Shown here piece by piece: positions 60,719-64,000 of a stretch of 64,000 nucleotides of DNA. Every line of letters starts with the position of its first letter. Positions within the stretch are counted from its first letter, which is position 1. The DNA is from Jeotgalibacillus sp. ET6 (lineage in GTDB: Bacteria; Bacillota; Bacilli; Bacillales; Jeotgalibacillaceae), in assembly GCF_029667115.1 (NCBI RefSeq), contig NZ_JARUIU010000001.1, forward strand, positions 310,001-374,000. The letters run 5' to 3'. The translations under genes and the position numbers were made by a program. The notes under the pieces are model-generated. The model was not told where the DNA came from and searched no databases. It was given only the letters and a program-made list of their open reading frames with translations.

Positions 60719-62542
60719 GTGACGACTTTAAAGTCAGTACCAGGACGTTTGACCAGAAAAGAGGTTCCTGATGCACTTAGCTGGAACCTATCGGATTTGT
60801 TTACTTCAAAAGAGCAGTGGGAAGAAAGCCTGGAGGCGCTTAGACTGCAGACTGAAAAGCTTAGTGACTTCAAAGGCACGTTACATAAAGGAAAAACTCA
60901 AATTGAACAATGTCTTGAACAGTATGAAACCCTAATTATTCAGCTCGTGCGCGTTTCCACATGGGCGAATCTACTGTATGCTGCTGATGGAACGAGCGAA
61001 GAGAACCAGATCAATGCCTCAAGGATAGGAACTGAGATGGCAGAAATCAATAAAAAAACCTCTTTTATCTCAACTGAACTATCCCAGCTGCCTGAACATG
61101 ATTTGAGGCAGCTTATTTCAGATGAAGGTTCAATAAGCCGTTTTAAAACCATGATTGAGGATATTCTTTCGTGGAAGCCGTACCTTCTCTCTCCTCAAAC
61201 GGAAGAAGCTCTTGCGGCGTTAGGTCAGGTCCTTGGCAGTCCTTATACGATCTACCAGCGAAGTAAGACATCAGATATGACGTTTGAAAATATTTTACTT
61301 GATAGCGGAGAAGCACTTCCTCTCTCTTTTGCTCTTTATGAAGACCGCTATGAATTTTCTAAACATCCTGAAATTAGAAGAAAAGCGTACGCATCCTTTT
61401 CAAAAACCCTTAAGCGCTACCAGCATACGTTTGCTTCCACATTTGCAGCGGAAGTAACTAAGCAATCGACCCTGGCTAAACTTAGAGGCTTTGAATCCGT
61501 GACAGACATGCTGCTGCATTCCCAGCAAGTATCTAAAGAAATGTACTTAAATCAGCTGACCATTATTCAAGCTGAGCTTGCTCCGCATATGAGAAAGCTG
61601 GCAAAACTTCGTAAGCGGGTGCTTGGTTTAGACAAAATGACGTTTGCAGATTTAAAAGCGCCGCTGGATCCGGACTTTGAGCCTCCTACATCCTATGAAA
61701 ATGCAGGAAAGATTATTATGGAATCTCTGGAGGTCATGGGACCTGAATATTTAAAGATCATGAATAAAGGACTTACGGAACAATGGATTGACCTTGCAGA
61801 TAATATTGGTAAATCAACTGGTGCTTTTTGCTCGAGCCCGTATAATGTCCACCCCTACATACTGATGACCTGGACAGATACCATGCGGGGTGCTTTTGTT
61901 TTAACACATGAGCTGGGTCACGCAGGTCACTTTTATCTGGCAGGTCACAATCAAAGCTACATGAATACCCGTCCCTCCAGATACTTTATCGAGGCTCCGT
62001 CTACGATGAATGAATTGCTTCTAGGAAAGCATTTACTTAGAACAACTGAGGATCCGCGTATGAAACGGTGGGTGATACTTCAATTTTTAGGCACCTACTA
62101 CCATAATTTTGTCACCCACCTCCTGGAGGGAGAATTGCAGCGGCGGGTTTACGCACTGGCTGATGAAGGAAAACCGATAAACGCATCCGTTCTTTCGAGA
62201 GAAAAAAAGGACCTTTTATCTTCTTTCTGGGGAGATGCGGTAGAGATAGACGATGATGCTGCTTTAACGTGGATGAGACAGCCCCATTATTATATGGAGC
62301 TTTATCCATACACCTATAGTGCCGGACTGACTGCTTCAACAGCTGTTTCAAAGCTCATTGAAGAAGAAGGAGAGTCCGCGGTGAAACGCTGGATAGAAGT
62401 CCTGAAAGCAGGTGGAACAAAAACTCCGGTTGACCTTTTAAAGTATGCAGGCGTAGATATGACTTCAGATAAGCCTCTCAAAGAAGCGATTCAATATGTG
62501 GGAGAACTCGTGGACGAACTCGAAGAAAGCTATAAGGATTAA
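60719..62542 (+). CDS. pepF: Oligoendopeptidase F (M3 metallopeptidase)
   Basis: 607 residues from the GTG at 60719, nine bases after AAAGG; the ATG at 60710 abuts the site. Zinc motif HELGHAGHFY near residue 397 and third ligand Glu in FIEAPSTMNELLL, as in thimet-type M3 peptidases. It degrades peptides of about 6-20 residues in the cytoplasm, part of peptide recycling. The C-terminal Tyr-rich PHYYMELYPYTYSAG block is typical. Monocistronic. Confidence 0.93.
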   Translation: MTTLKSVPGRLTRKEVPDALSWNLSDLFTSKEQWEESLEALRLQTEKLSDFKGTLHKGKTQIEQCLEQYETLIIQLVRVSTWANLLYAADGTSEENQINASRIGTEMAEINKKTSFISTELSQLPEHDLRQLISDEGSISRFKTMIEDILSWKPYLLSPQTEEALAALGQVLGSPYTIYQRSKTSDMTFENILLDSGEALPLSFALYEDRYEFSKHPEIRRKAYASFSKTLKRYQHTFASTFAAEVTKQSTLAKLRGFESVTDMLLHSQQVSKEMYLNQLTIIQAELAPHMRKLAKLRKRVLGLDKMTFADLKAPLDPDFEPPTSYENAGKIIMESLEVMGPEYLKIMNKGLTEQWIDLADNIGKSTGAFCSSPYNVHPYILMTWTDTMRGAFVLTHELGHAGHFYLAGHNQSYMNTRPSRYFIEAPSTMNELLLGKHLLRTTEDPRMKRWVILQFLGTYYHNFVTHLLEGELQRRVYALADEGKPINASVLSREKKDLLSSFWGDAVEIDDDAALTWMRQPHYYMELYPYTYSAGLTASTAVSKLIEEEGESAVKRWIEVLKAGGTKTPVDLLKYAGVDMTSDKPLKEAIQYVGELVDELEESYKD

Positions 62543-62637
62543 TAAAGTGTTTTGGTATGACCGTTAACCACGCTTTTATTGCTGTTAGAGCAGCCATTAA
62601 GCGATCTCATACCTCATACACTAATGATAAAAAAACA

Positions 62638-62670
62638 GCAAAAAAACAGGGGTCTGTAAAATGACCCCTG
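62638..62670 (-). terminator. Terminator after mhqD
   Basis: Minus strand: CAGGGGTC-ATTTTACA-GACCCCTG followed by TTTTTTTG. Confidence 0.85.
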
Positions 62671-62674
62671 CTTG

Positions 62675-63280
62675 TTATTTCGTTAATTCTTCATACCACT
62701 GCTTTGCTTTTGCCGCTTCTTCCTGTGTTAACTGATGTCCGTTATGATGCCAGAATACTTCTGTCTGCGCCCCTGCATTTTCGAGTAATTGCTTGAGATC
62801 GTTGGTTTCTTCGGGTGGACATATCGGATCATTATCACCTGCTGTAATCAAAACATTTAATCCATTTAGATCTGGAAGCTTTTTATCCCGAATCGGTACC
62901 ATTGGGTGATGCAAAATGGCTGCTTTAACAATATCTTGATAATGAAAAATCAGGCTTCCAGCAATATTTGCACCGTTTGAATACCCGATCGCAATGACAT
63001 TTTCCCTGTCAAATTCATGTTCTTTTGCAGCATCATCTAAAAATTGTTTTAATTCTTCTGTTCGTATTGCCAGATCCTCTAAATCAAACACACCTTCTGC
63101 CAGGCGCTTGAAAAATCTTGGCATGCCATTTTCGGATACATTCCCCCGGACACTTAAAATGCCTGCTTCAGGATCAATGAAATCAGCAAGTCCAAGCAAG
63201 TCCTGCTCTGTTCCTCCTGTACCATGCAGCATTAGAAGCGTTGGTTTAGATGGTGCTCCTTTTTTGTATATATGCTTCAT
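62675..63280 (-). CDS. mhqD: Carboxylesterase MhqD
   Basis: 201 codons. Alpha/beta hydrolase: oxyanion LHGTGGTEQDL, nucleophile elbow IGYSNGANIAGS, acid in TAGDNDPICP, His in HNGHQLT. The RGNVSENGMPRFFKRL stretch is diagnostic of MhqD, a hydroquinone/catechol stress esterase controlled by MhqR in B. subtilis. The start ATG at 63280 has GGAGAGGT just upstream, so the longer frame is rejected. Probably detoxifies quinone-derived compounds. No mhqR or mhqO is adjacent. Confidence 0.88.
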   Translation of the reverse strand: MKHIYKKGAPSKPTLLMLHGTGGTEQDLLGLADFIDPEAGILSVRGNVSENGMPRFFKRLAEGVFDLEDLAIRTEELKQFLDDAAKEHEFDRENVIAIGYSNGANIAGSLIFHYQDIVKAAILHHPMVPIRDKKLPDLNGLNVLITAGDNDPICPPEETNDLKQLLENAGAQTEVFWHHNGHQLTQEEAAKAKQWYEELTK

Positions 63281-63327
63281 ACCTCTCCATTCCCTTCTTT
63301 TAAGTATTTTTACATCTTCCCTATACA

Positions 63328-63356
63328 AGTATAAGAATAAATATTTATTGTTTCAA
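63328..63356 (-). promoter_or_regulatory. mhqD promoter with palindrome in the spacer
   Basis: Minus strand: -35 TTGAAA (63356-63351), 17-base spacer, -10 TATACT (63333-63328). The spacer holds a perfect 14-base palindrome AATAAATATTTATT (63336-63349), a possible operator, unlike the known MhqR box. Confidence 0.6.
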
Positions 63357-63362
63357 ATTTAA

Positions 63363-64000
<638 letters not shown>

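Overview
The window reads as chromosome of a spore-forming, low-to-moderate-GC Gram-positive of the Bacillaceae or a close family. Evidence: strong AGGAGG-type ribosome sites, TTG/GTG starts, spore genes (sspP, cwlJ, gerQ), and a gene order that follows the Bacillus subtilis citB-yneP-yneQ-yneR-plsY(yneS)-yneT-parE-parC-alsT block. The genus cannot be fixed from the sequence alone. I see no prophage, insertion sequence, CRISPR array, rRNA or tRNA.

Layout. 1-2.5 kb: end of a lytic transglycosylase, a secreted nuclease, an amidase. 2.5-19 kb: aconitase with a CcpC-type operator, a tiny FbpB-like protein, the yne genes, PlsY, an inserted block of a nucleobase permease plus an osmoprotectant ABC operon with a sigma-B-like promoter, then topoisomerase IV and AlsT. 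19-28 kb: a secreted SGNH hydrolase, a double cyclotransferase-fold protein, a proline operon in the osmoadaptive order (P5C reductase, glutamate kinase, GPR), and a flavin disulfide reductase with a DUF1499 partner. 28-32 kb: the threonine operon hom-thrC-thrB with a perfect cre box upstream. 32-40 kb: stress and small proteins, a cold-inducible YdjO-like protein, the preQ1-riboswitch-controlled queCDE operon, MsrA, an LCP wall ligase, and a YdjM-like membrane protein. 40-46 kb: a GAF-GAF-PAS-GGDEF-EAL protein translationally coupled to a thiamine-diphosphate enzyme, then SpeD. 46-53 kb: a PadR-HAAS-DUF4173 membrane module with coiled-coil and metallophosphoesterase neighbours, and an orphan ssuD. 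54-64 kb: cwlJ-gerQ, CvfB, a DUF4139 protein, an aminotransferase, an RTP/PadR-like winged-helix protein, PepF, MhqD and the start of YkpA.

Themes. Salt and stress adaptation recur (proline operon, osmoprotectant importer, MsrA, MhqD). Four sites one base away from the symmetric LexA consensus lie in front of parE, a small unknown gene, a ydjM-like gene and the RTP/PadR-like gene, suggesting a local SOS regulon. A dispersed intergenic repeat that usually ends in a terminator-like hairpin occurs about six times and explains much of the non-coding sequence. The most unusual items are the LexA-box set including the RTP-like gene, the cyclic-di-GMP/ThDP enzyme pair, and the PadR-HAAS-DUF4173 cluster.
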